A stretch of 64,000 bases of DNA from assembly GCF_022844445.1 (NCBI RefSeq), contig NZ_JALHLS010000006.1:62001-126000 (forward strand). Direction: 5' to 3'. Below the pieces are notes generated by a model that saw nothing but the letters and a program-made list of their open reading frames with translations, ran no database searches and was not told the DNA's origin. A program made the position numbers and the translations under genes. The DNA comes from Hyphomonas sp. GTDB taxonomy: Bacteria; Pseudomonadota; Alphaproteobacteria; Caulobacterales; Hyphomonadaceae. Shown here piece by piece: positions 54,693 to 62,319 of this stretch (its first letter is position 1; each line of letters begins with the position of its first letter).

Positions 54693-55868
54693 CTACAGCG
54701 TCCTCGCGATCAGCATTTTCATCACTTCGTTGGCGCCGCCATAGATGCGCTGGACGCGGGCATCGGCATACATCTGGGCGATGGGATACTCGTCCATGTA
54801 GCCGAAGCCGCCATGCAGCTGCAGGCACTCGTCGATGATCTTGCACTGGAGGTCCGAGACCCAGTACTTCGACATCGACGCAGTGGCCGCGTCGAGCTTG
54901 TCCTGCAGCAGCAATTCCGTGCAGTGATCCATGAACACCTTGGCCACGGTCGCCTCGGTCTTGCACTCGGCCAGTTTGAACTGCGTGTTCTGGAAATCCC
55001 AGATCGTGCCGCCAAAGGCCTTGCGGCCCTTCACATAAGCGACCGTCTCGTGGATCGCACGTTCGATCATGCCGATACCCTGCAGGCCGATGATATGCCG
55101 CTCCTGCGGCAACTTCTGCATCAGCTGGATGAAGCCCTTGCCTTCCTCGTCGCCGAGGAGGTGCGTCGCCGGCACGCGGACCTCGTCAAAGAACAGCTCG
55201 GAGGTATCGGCCGCATGTTGGCCGACCTTGTCCAGGTTGCGGCCGCGGCGGAAGCCGCCTTCGCCTTCGACAGGGTCTGTCTCGACACAGACGATCGAGA
55301 TGCCCTTGGCGCCCTTGGTCGGGTCGGTCTTGGCGCAGACGAGAATGAGGTTGGCGGTCTGGCCGTTCGAGATGAAGGTCTTCGAGCCATTGACGACATA
55401 TTCGTTGCCGTCACGCTTGGCGGTCGTCTTGATGTTCTGCAGGTCCGAGCCCGCGCCCGGCTCGGTCATCGCGATCGCGGTGACGATTTCGCCCGAGCAG
55501 ATCTTCGGCAGCCAGCGGCGCTTCTGTTCCTCGGTGCCGTAGGCGGTGATGTAGGGGGCGATGATGGCGTTGTGCAGCGTGATGCCGAACCCGTCGATGC
55601 CCTTCCACTGCTGCTGTTCGATGATGATGGCCTCGTGGCGGAAGTCCCCGCCCGCGCCGCCATACTCTTCCGGCACGGAGGCGCCGAGCAGGCCCATCTC
55701 GCCGGCTTTCCTCCAGATCTCGCGCGGCACCACGCCGGCCTTGCGCCAGGCGGGCACATGCGGGGCGCATTCCTTTTCGAAGAACTGGCCGACGGCATCG
55801 GCGAAAATGTCGAGTTCCTCATCCTGCCGCCAGGCGGACTTCGGGACGTTGAGGGGACTTGTCTGCAT
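54693..55868 (-). CDS. acyl-CoA dehydrogenase (long-chain type)
   Basis: A 391-residue FAD enzyme starting beta-oxidation. AIAMTEPGAGSDLQNIKT is the first family signature; QLHGGFGYMDEYPIAQMYAD is the second. The position of the medium-chain catalytic Glu reads IYGGANEV with no Glu, whereas HETVAYVKGRKAFGG carries a Glu where long-chain and isovaleryl enzymes have it. GGAG precedes ATG 55868. First gene of the five-gene operon; a candidate regulator site (ACGTTCACGT) lies 43-52 bp upstream. Confidence 0.93.
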   Translation of the reverse strand: MQTSPLNVPKSAWRQDEELDIFADAVGQFFEKECAPHVPAWRKAGVVPREIWRKAGEMGLLGASVPEEYGGAGGDFRHEAIIIEQQQWKGIDGFGITLHNAIIAPYITAYGTEEQKRRWLPKICSGEIVTAIAMTEPGAGSDLQNIKTTAKRDGNEYVVNGSKTFISNGQTANLILVCAKTDPTKGAKGISIVCVETDPVEGEGGFRRGRNLDKVGQHAADTSELFFDEVRVPATHLLGDEEGKGFIQLMQKLPQERHIIGLQGIGMIERAIHETVAYVKGRKAFGGTIWDFQNTQFKLAECKTEATVAKVFMDHCTELLLQDKLDAATASMSKYWVSDLQCKIIDECLQLHGGFGYMDEYPIAQMYADARVQRIYGGANEVMKMLIARTL

Positions 55869-55910
55869 CGGGCAATCTCCAGGCCGGGCGCGGCACGCGG
55901 GTTGCCGCTT

Positions 55911-55920
55911 ACGTTCACGT
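55911..55920 (-). promoter_or_regulatory. candidate MerR/LiuR-type site upstream of fad operon
   Basis: Plus-strand CTTACGTTCACGTCAG, with the core ACGT-TC-ACGT. The regulator promoter (58421-58430) has a related core, ACGT-CA-ACGT, reading ATTTACGTTGACGTTC on the minus strand. Both match the LiuR-type palindrome TTTACGTTnACGTAAA as I remember it. Confidence 0.55.
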
Positions 55921-55977
55921 CAGGATGTAGTCGCTGCGGTCCGGTTTCGCCATCCGTACCGCAGCGTCAGGAATGTA

Positions 55978-57762
55978 TCAGAACTGCGCTTCGCTGACTG
56001 CCATCATCGCCGCCGAACCCGTCTTAACCTTCGCGAGGTGGGCGGCGGTGTCCGGCAACATGCGTTCGACGAAGTAGCGGCCCGTGGCGAGCTTGGCGGC
56101 GTAGAACGGATCTTTCGTCTCGCCCTTCTCCAGGGACAGCTTGGCCATGCGGGCCCACATGTAGGCCAGGGCGGTCAGGCCCATCAGGTGCAGATAGTCA
56201 TGGCTGGAGGCGCCGGCATTGTTGAAGTCGCTCATACCGTTCTGCATCAGCCACATTGTGCCGTCCTGAAGCTGAGCGCGGGCGGTCTTCAGGCCCTCAA
56301 GGTAGGGCTCCATGCCAGGGATCGCTTCGGCGGACGCGACGAACTCGTCGATTTCGGCGAAGAAGCTGAATACCGCACGCCCGCCATTGGCGCCGAGCTT
56401 GCGGCCGACAAGGTCGAGCGCCTGCACGCCGTTGGTGCCTTCATAGATGAGGGTGATGCGGCAATCGCGCACGATCTGCTCGAGGCCCCACTCGCGCGTA
56501 AAGCCCGACCCGCCGTGCACCTGCAGGCCGAGGTTGGCGCTCTCGTACCCCTTATGCGTGAGATAGGCTTTCACCACCGGTGTCAGCAGGGCCATGTAGT
56601 CGCCGGCCTTCTCGCGCACCTTCTCGTCGGGCGACTTGTGCTCGAGATCGCCCTGGAAGGCGGCCCAGTAGGCAAAGGCACGGGCACCCTCGATGAAGGC
56701 TTTCTGCTCCAGCAGCATGCGGCGCACGTCCGGGTGCACGATAATCGGATCTGCGGGCTTCTCCGGCGCCTTGGTGCCGGTCAGCGAGCGGCCCTGGACG
56801 CGGTCCTTCGCGAAGTCGAGCGCGTTCTGATAGGCGACCTCGGCTTGCGACAGACCCTGCAGGCCGACCCCCAGGCGGGCTTCGTTCATCATCACGAACA
56901 TGGTGCGCATGCCCTTGTGCTCATCGCCGACGAGCCAGCCGGTCGCGCCATCATAGTTCATCACGCAGGTCGCGTTGCCGTGGATGCCCATCTTCTCTTC
57001 GAGGCCGCCGCAGCTGGCTGCGTTGCGCGCACCGAGGGTGCCGTCATCATTGACGAGGTATTTCGGGACGACGAAGAGCGAGACGCCCTTGATGCCTTCC
57101 GGGGCGCCTTCGATCCGGGCGAGGACAAGGTGGATGATGTTCTCGGTCAGGTCCTGCTCGCCGCCGGAGATCCAGATCTTCTGGCCGGTGATCTTGTAGG
57201 TGCCATCGCCTTGCGGAACGGCTTTCGTCTTCATCAGCCCGAGATCGGTGCCGCAATGCGGCTCGGTCAGGTTCATCGTACCGGCCCATTCCGCCGAGGC
57301 CATCTTGGGGCCATACTTGGCTTTCAGTTCATCCGAACCGCCCGCCATCAGCGCCTGGTAGGCCCCGTGGGTCAGGCCCGGATACATGCCGAAGGCCATG
57401 TTCGAAGCCGAAACCATCTCAGTCCAGGCGATGTTGACGGCGTGCGGCAGACCCTGCCCGCCCATTTCAGGGTGCGCCGACAGGAGCGGCCAGCCATTCT
57501 CGACGAGCTGCTTGTAGGCATCCGGGAAACCGTCCGGCGTCTTCACGCTGGCATCCGCATTGCGCTTGCAGCCCTGGCGGTCGCCGACAGCGTTCAGCGG
57601 GAACAGGACGTTCTTGGCGAACTTGGCGCCTTCCTCGAGGATCTGGTCGATCGTCTCTGGGGTCGCCTCGGCAAAGCCGGGAAGGTTCGAATAGTTCTGG
57701 AGTTGCAGCACTTCGTGCAGCACGAACTGCATGTCACGGACGGGGGCGTCATAACGCGGCAT
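55978..57762 (-). CDS. acyl-CoA dehydrogenase with C-terminal extension (FadE-like)
   Basis: A 594-residue acyl-CoA dehydrogenase of the long bacterial type, with an N-terminal extension (MPRYDAPVRDMQFVLHEVLQ, typical of this group) and a C-terminal extra domain. FAD/substrate signature MNLTEPHCGTDLGLMKTKA, WISGGEQDLTENI, and LQVHGGSGFTREWGLEQIVRD. The catalytic Glu is in LIYEGTNGVQALDL. AGAGGAGCC precedes ATG 57762. It lies 216 bp upstream of the fad operon and just downstream of the MerR gene. Likely long-chain acyl substrate. Confidence 0.93.
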   Translation of the reverse strand: MPRYDAPVRDMQFVLHEVLQLQNYSNLPGFAEATPETIDQILEEGAKFAKNVLFPLNAVGDRQGCKRNADASVKTPDGFPDAYKQLVENGWPLLSAHPEMGGQGLPHAVNIAWTEMVSASNMAFGMYPGLTHGAYQALMAGGSDELKAKYGPKMASAEWAGTMNLTEPHCGTDLGLMKTKAVPQGDGTYKITGQKIWISGGEQDLTENIIHLVLARIEGAPEGIKGVSLFVVPKYLVNDDGTLGARNAASCGGLEEKMGIHGNATCVMNYDGATGWLVGDEHKGMRTMFVMMNEARLGVGLQGLSQAEVAYQNALDFAKDRVQGRSLTGTKAPEKPADPIIVHPDVRRMLLEQKAFIEGARAFAYWAAFQGDLEHKSPDEKVREKAGDYMALLTPVVKAYLTHKGYESANLGLQVHGGSGFTREWGLEQIVRDCRITLIYEGTNGVQALDLVGRKLGANGGRAVFSFFAEIDEFVASAEAIPGMEPYLEGLKTARAQLQDGTMWLMQNGMSDFNNAGASSHDYLHLMGLTALAYMWARMAKLSLEKGETKDPFYAAKLATGRYFVERMLPDTAAHLAKVKTGSAAMMAVSEAQF

Positions 57763-57810
57763 CGGGATAGGCTCCTCTCAAACGGGATGTTTGCGGCCTT
57801 GAATGGCAAA

Positions 57811-57838
57811 GCGTGTTGGAAAAGTCATTCCAACACGC
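57811..57838 (-). terminator. hairpin after MerR gene
   Basis: A perfect 11-bp stem (57811-57821 with 57828-57838) and 6-nt loop, followed on the minus strand by TTT. It would end the MerR transcript 34 bp after the stop and lies before the FadE-like gene. Confidence 0.65.
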
Positions 57839-57871
57839 CTGCTAATCTACAATTTTATCGGTAGCAGAAAC

Positions 57872-58354
57872 TCAGACTTCGTCGAGTTGCTTGCGAGCGA
57901 CCTGCTCATAGGCGGCGGCCTGACGCTTGGTCTCTTCCGAAGCGCCGTTGTTGGAGACGAGGTCTTCCAGCCACTCGATGCCTTTATAGAGTTCGGTCAG
58001 CGCCGTTTCGATGTCGCCGCGCTGGACTTCCAGCTCGGCGGCCTGCTTGCGGAACTTCTCCAGCATCATCTTGGTCTGGGCGCGCTTGCCGTCGTTGAGG
58101 GCATAAAGGTCCAGGATCTCGCGGATGTCGGCGAGCGGCAGGCCGAGGCGCTTCAGGCGGACGATGATCGTCAGCCGGGCCCGGTCGCGGTTGGAATACA
58201 GGCGCATCATGCCGTCACGGGCAGGATGCAGCATGTCTTTGTCTTCATAGAAACGCAGCGCGCGCGGCGTCACCCCGAACTCCCGGGCAAGCTCGGAAAT
58301 TGTATAGGTGCGGGAATCGGCGGCAGAAATGGACGTGATTGTACGATGTTGCAT
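57872..58354 (-). CDS. MerR family transcriptional regulator (LiuR-like)
   Basis: A 160-residue MerR protein. Winged-helix N-terminus: TYTISELAREFGVTPRALRF, then YEDKDMLHPARDGMMRLYSN and RLKRLGLPLADIREILDLY, followed by a long coiled-coil dimer helix. No metal-binding Cys are present. The sequence most resembles the LiuR-type regulators of branched-chain and fatty acid degradation. ATG 58354 is preceded by GGAGGA. A related inverted site lies in its own promoter and ahead of the fad operon, so autoregulation and control of that operon are likely. The ligand is probably an acyl-CoA. Confidence 0.88.
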   Translation of the reverse strand: MQHRTITSISAADSRTYTISELAREFGVTPRALRFYEDKDMLHPARDGMMRLYSNRDRARLTIIVRLKRLGLPLADIREILDLYALNDGKRAQTKMMLEKFRKQAAELEVQRGDIETALTELYKGIEWLEDLVSNNGASEETKRQAAAYEQVARKQLDEV

Positions 58355-58420
58355 GACGTTGGCTCCTCCGTTCGAGTCTGCAGACTTCTTATAACGCGTT
58401 CTAATCGCGCCTTTACGCGA

Positions 58421-58430
58421 ACGTCAACGT
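58421..58430 (-). promoter_or_regulatory. candidate autoregulatory site of MerR gene
   Basis: Core ACGT-CA-ACGT. On the minus strand TTGACG (58423-58428) could be the -35 element of the regulator's own promoter, with TTAGAA 17 bp downstream, so binding here would touch RNA polymerase. Confidence 0.5.
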
Positions 58431-58493
58431 AAATTTCCGCTTACGCGAAGGGAAAGACAGTGACCCGCACGCCCCACGCGGGAAACCCACGCA

Positions 58494-58519
58494 GAATCTT
58501 ACCTTTAACGCGGCCTTAA
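58494..58519 (+). promoter_or_regulatory. CtrA box and GANTC site upstream of PodJ-like gene
   Basis: TTAA-CGCGGCC-TTAA at 58505-58519 exactly fits the CtrA consensus TTAA-N7-TTAA. GAATC at 58494-58498 is a CcrM (GANTC) methylation site. A further TTAA half-site is at 58568-58571. The box lies 90 bp before the PodJ-like ATG. Confidence 0.6.
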
Positions 58520-58608
58520 CGGACGCCGGTCAATTCTGGCGAGGTGTAAATAATTGCGGCCCTTCCCTTAACCTGACGGGAGGGAGCGGCAGCGTGAGGA
58601 GCGGGCGT

Positions 58609-61600
58609 ATGAGCCAGACCGGATGGAGCAAGTTCAGCACCGACCAGCGGGCGCGCGAAGCGGCTCGTGAAGCGGCACTGGCCGAGGGCATCACCCTGGG
58701 GGAGTATCTCAACCGCCTGCTGACCATGGTGGAAGAACCCCAGCCGGGCGAAACCTCCTACTCTTATACCCGCCGCACCGGCGCGCCCCCGCCGCCGCCC
58801 ATTCACACGCCTGATTCGGCAGCCGCACTTGACCGGCTGACCCGCCGCATCGAAGCCACCGAGGCGCGCTCAACCCTCGCCATCAACGGCATAGACCACA
58901 CGATCAACGGCCTCGTCGCCCGCCTTCAGAACTCCGAACAGACCACCGTGGCCATTGCCGGCCATGTCGAAGGCCTGATCGACGAGATGCGCCAGACGCA
59001 CGAGACGCTGCAGACGAAAGTGCGCCGCCTCGAACAGGACGACCGCAACCATCACAATGTCGAAGCGCTGAAGGCGCTCGAAGGCGCGCTCGGCAAGCTG
59101 GCCACGCATGTCTATGAGGAAGCCGAGCTTACCCAGAACGAAACCGTCGCCATCAAGGGCCGGATCGAATCGGGCTTCACCGATCTCACCGACCGCGTTG
59201 AAGGCATGGAGTCGCGCGTTGACCGAACGCTCTCGGAAGCTGCAGCCCGCGTTGAACGCGCCGTCGAGCAGGCCGAGCTTCGCGCCGAAGGCACAGCCCG
59301 CGTCCTGGCCGAGCGGATGAACACCCTCGAGTCGCAGGTGCAGGACCGCCTCGCCGCGTCCGGCCAGTCCGAGGAGCGCCTCAGCGCCGTGGAGGCGGAT
59401 GTATCCGGTGCGCTGAACTCGATGGAATCGACGCTGCTGCGGATTCAGGAACGCCTGAACCGGGCCGAGACCAGCACCGACACCGCGCTCAAGAGCCTCG
59501 AGACGACGTTCGCCCATCTCGATGAGCGGATCGAAGCGGTGGCCAGTCAGGTTGATCCGGAACTTGCAGGACGCCTGAAGCAGGAATTCGAAGCACGCTT
59601 CGAAGACCTCACCCGCTCGGTGCGCAGCGCCGTGGACAATGCCCGCCTCGAGATGGCGACCGAGATTGCCCAGGCCGCGGCCAGCCAGGACGAGCGGATT
59701 GAAGAGCGTCTGAAGGCGGAAGTCAGTGAACTGAAGGCCCGCCTCGCCGAAGTCGAAGCGCGCGATCCGGCGGACATGACTGCGACCGTGCAGGAAGAGA
59801 TCGGCCGACTCGGCACGCAGGTCGCCGAGCGCATCGATGCGCTCGCAGCCCACGTCGAAGACCGGATCGAAGAGAGCGAACTGCGCAGCGCTGAAGCGAT
59901 CGAGCAGGTCGGCGAGCAGGTCACCGTCGCTGCCGTGCGCCTTCAGAAACGCCAGGACGAAGCGCTGACCGCGCTGGCCCAGGACATCGACGGCATGCGT
60001 CAGGCCTCCGATGCGCGTCTCTCCGACGCGCTCGCCGGTGTCTCCGAACGCCTCGAGCGGATGAACGCACAGTCCTCAGAGTCGCTCTCCCCGGTGCAGC
60101 GCGCCATTGCCGCGCTCGCAACACGCCTCGAAAATCTCGAAGCTTTCACATCGCCGCCGCATGTCGAGACGATGCCCGTTCTGCCGTCAGAGTTCGACGA
60201 CACGATTGACGATGACGGCATGTTCAGCGGCGCGCACGAGGCCGAGTTTGAATCCGCCTCGATGTTCGAAGCCGAAATCGACGCTGCACCCGTGCCTCAG
60301 ACGCCGCGCTATAGCGACATCAATGACGCCGACGAATTCGAAGCCGGTTTCGCGGGTTGGGAAGTTGTCGAGACGCCCTCGACCGAGAGCCCGTACAAGT
60401 CCGACTTCGATGCGATCCGCGCCGCCGGCGAGCGCATGCTGTCGGCTGCAGACGCGCCGCTCGAGGAAGACGAAGCGTTCTCCGAACCCGCACGGGAGGC
60501 GGTGTTGCAACCGCTTGAGCCGTCGCAGACGACTGTGACCGAACCGGAAGAAGATCTCGACGATGCTCGCGGCTTTGACCCGGTGTCCGAACTCGACGGG
60601 TTCGACATGGTCGAGGACAACCTTGAGAACAGCCATACCGAAACGCGCGAGTCGGACATCTTCGACAACGAGCCGGACTTCGCCCGCACGCAGGCCGAGA
60701 CCGCGCCGCTTGCCCCGCTCGATGCAACCGAAGACGAAAAAACCGCCGACTACCTGGCGCGCGCCCGCCGCGCCGCATTGGCCGCCTCCGAGGCGCCGGC
60801 CCGCTCCAAGCCGCGCGCAGCGCCGCTGCCGGCTGAAGCCAAGACCAAGGGCAACGGATCGAAAGTGCCGCTGCTGCTCGCCGCCTCTGCAGTCGCGATC
60901 ACCGGCGCCGGTGTCGGCGGCTATCTCTACCTGCGCGGCAAGCAGCCAGTGACACCGACGCTGTCCGGCCCGGTCGACACCTATGTCGATCCGATGACCG
61001 GCGCCGCCGCTGCGACGACACTGGCCGCCGCGAGCAAGACGGCCCCGGTGGATGCCGAGCAGATGCTGTTCGAGGATGAAGCGCCGCTGGTGGCCGATAC
61101 CCTGTTCGGCGAGATCGATACGGCGGAAGCTGCTCCGGCGCCGGACGACATCATGGCCCTGGCGAAAGCCGCTTCCGCGAAAGCGGAAACGCCGGAGCCC
61201 GCCCCGTTGCTCGCCTCGGTCCAGCCAGTAATCCCGGAGAAGAAACCCGCCGTCGCGCCGAAGCCCGCTGCGAAGCCGGCGGTGAAGCTGGCATCAAAAC
61301 CCGCCGCCGACCTGACGCCGGAAGAAGCCGCCATCCGCTCCATCGTCAGCGCTGCCGAAGCTATCGATGCGGGCAGCCCGCCCTCGCTGAAGCCCGCGGA
61401 ACTGTCCGCAATGCTGACCCCGGAACCGGACGGTATCTACACGGCCGCCAAGGGCGCTGTGCGCGGTGATGGCAGCTTCCCGCCGATTCCGTCGGTGGTC
61501 ACCGTCGAAGCCGAAGCCAATGCCGGCAACGCAGTCGCCCAGTACCAGTACGCGCAGGTGCGGATGTCGGAAGGCGATCTCGAGACCGCCGCTTCGTTCC

Positions 61601-62304
61601 TGCGCCGCGCCGCGCAGAAGGGCATCGCGCCCGCGCAGTACGAACTTGGTAAACTCTATGAGCGCGGCCAGGGCGTCGACAAGGACATGATCGAGGCCCG
61701 CAACCTCATCCAGAAGGCCGCCGAAGCCGGACACGTCAATGCGATGTACGACTACGCCCTGTTCCTCGCCGAAGGCGAAGGCGGCGCAAAGTCGGAAGCC
61801 GATGCCGTGACCTGGTTCCATGAAGCGGGCCAGGCGGGACACGTCGACGCGCAGTACAATCTCGGCGTCGTCCACGCCGAAGGCATCGGCACGCCGCAGG
61901 ACCTCGCAACGGCTCTCTTCTGGTTCCAGATCGCGGCGCGTGCGGGCGACACCGGCGCCGAACAGGAAGTCGCCAACCTGCGCACCCGCCTGCCGATGAC
62001 GGAGTCGATCGACGCCATCGAAAAGGCCGGCAAGTGGAAGGCCGCGACACCGGTCGCCCTTGCCAATGGCCGCTTCGGCGCGCAGCGCTGGAACACCGGC
62101 AACCCGCTGCAGGTGCAGGCCGTGCAGACCGCGCTCGGACGTCTCGGCTATGGCGCCGGCACGCCGGACGGCGTGATCGGCCCGCGCACGGCTGATGCGA
62201 TTGCCGACTACCAGACTGCGGAAGGCCTCGAAGTGACCGGCACGATCACGCCGGAACTCGTCGATCACCTGAACGCACGGGCCGGCGGCACGCGCCGGAG
62301 CTGA
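58609..62304 (+). CDS. PodJ-like polar scaffold (coiled coil, TM, SEL1 repeats, PG-binding domain)
   Basis: A 1231-residue protein from ATG 58609 (GAGGA 8 nt upstream). Residues 5-45 (WSKFSTDQRAREAAREAALA, then EGITLGEYLNRLL) resemble the PodJ N-terminus. Residues 60-520 are coiled coil with regular Glu/Arg heptads; 520-745 are acidic and disordered. A single span (KVPLLLAASAVAITGAGVGGY) is near 753-773. In the periplasm lie Ala/Pro/Lys linkers, three to four SEL1 repeats (about 974-1100, such as AQYELGKLYERGQGVDKD) and a peptidoglycan-binding domain (1166-1225, VQTALGRLGYGAGTPDGVIG). The same domain order is found in Caulobacter PodJ, which organises the pole for pili and holdfast. Confidence 0.88.
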   Translation: MSQTGWSKFSTDQRAREAAREAALAEGITLGEYLNRLLTMVEEPQPGETSYSYTRRTGAPPPPPIHTPDSAAALDRLTRRIEATEARSTLAINGIDHTINGLVARLQNSEQTTVAIAGHVEGLIDEMRQTHETLQTKVRRLEQDDRNHHNVEALKALEGALGKLATHVYEEAELTQNETVAIKGRIESGFTDLTDRVEGMESRVDRTLSEAAARVERAVEQAELRAEGTARVLAERMNTLESQVQDRLAASGQSEERLSAVEADVSGALNSMESTLLRIQERLNRAETSTDTALKSLETTFAHLDERIEAVASQVDPELAGRLKQEFEARFEDLTRSVRSAVDNARLEMATEIAQAAASQDERIEERLKAEVSELKARLAEVEARDPADMTATVQEEIGRLGTQVAERIDALAAHVEDRIEESELRSAEAIEQVGEQVTVAAVRLQKRQDEALTALAQDIDGMRQASDARLSDALAGVSERLERMNAQSSESLSPVQRAIAALATRLENLEAFTSPPHVETMPVLPSEFDDTIDDDGMFSGAHEAEFESASMFEAEIDAAPVPQTPRYSDINDADEFEAGFAGWEVVETPSTESPYKSDFDAIRAAGERMLSAADAPLEEDEAFSEPAREAVLQPLEPSQTTVTEPEEDLDDARGFDPVSELDGFDMVEDNLENSHTETRESDIFDNEPDFARTQAETAPLAPLDATEDEKTADYLARARRAALAASEAPARSKPRAAPLPAEAKTKGNGSKVPLLLAASAVAITGAGVGGYLYLRGKQPVTPTLSGPVDTYVDPMTGAAAATTLAAASKTAPVDAEQMLFEDEAPLVADTLFGEIDTAEAAPAPDDIMALAKAASAKAETPEPAPLLASVQPVIPEKKPAVAPKPAAKPAVKLASKPAADLTPEEAAIRSIVSAAEAIDAGSPPSLKPAELSAMLTPEPDGIYTAAKGAVRGDGSFPPIPSVVTVEAEANAGNAVAQYQYAQVRMSEGDLETAASFLRRAAQKGIAPAQYELGKLYERGQGVDKDMIEARNLIQKAAEAGHVNAMYDYALFLAEGEGGAKSEADAVTWFHEAGQAGHVDAQYNLGVVHAEGIGTPQDLATALFWFQIAARAGDTGAEQEVANLRTRLPMTESIDAIEKAGKWKAATPVALANGRFGAQRWNTGNPLQVQAVQTALGRLGYGAGTPDGVIGPRTADAIADYQTAEGLEVTGTITPELVDHLNARAGGTRRS

Positions 62305-62319
62305 GGCATCCGCCGGGCG

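Noticed and set aside
55561-57864. 767-codon plus-strand frame opposite the acyl-CoA dehydrogenases
   Set aside because: Both dehydrogenases on the minus strand have full family signatures; the antisense frame has none.
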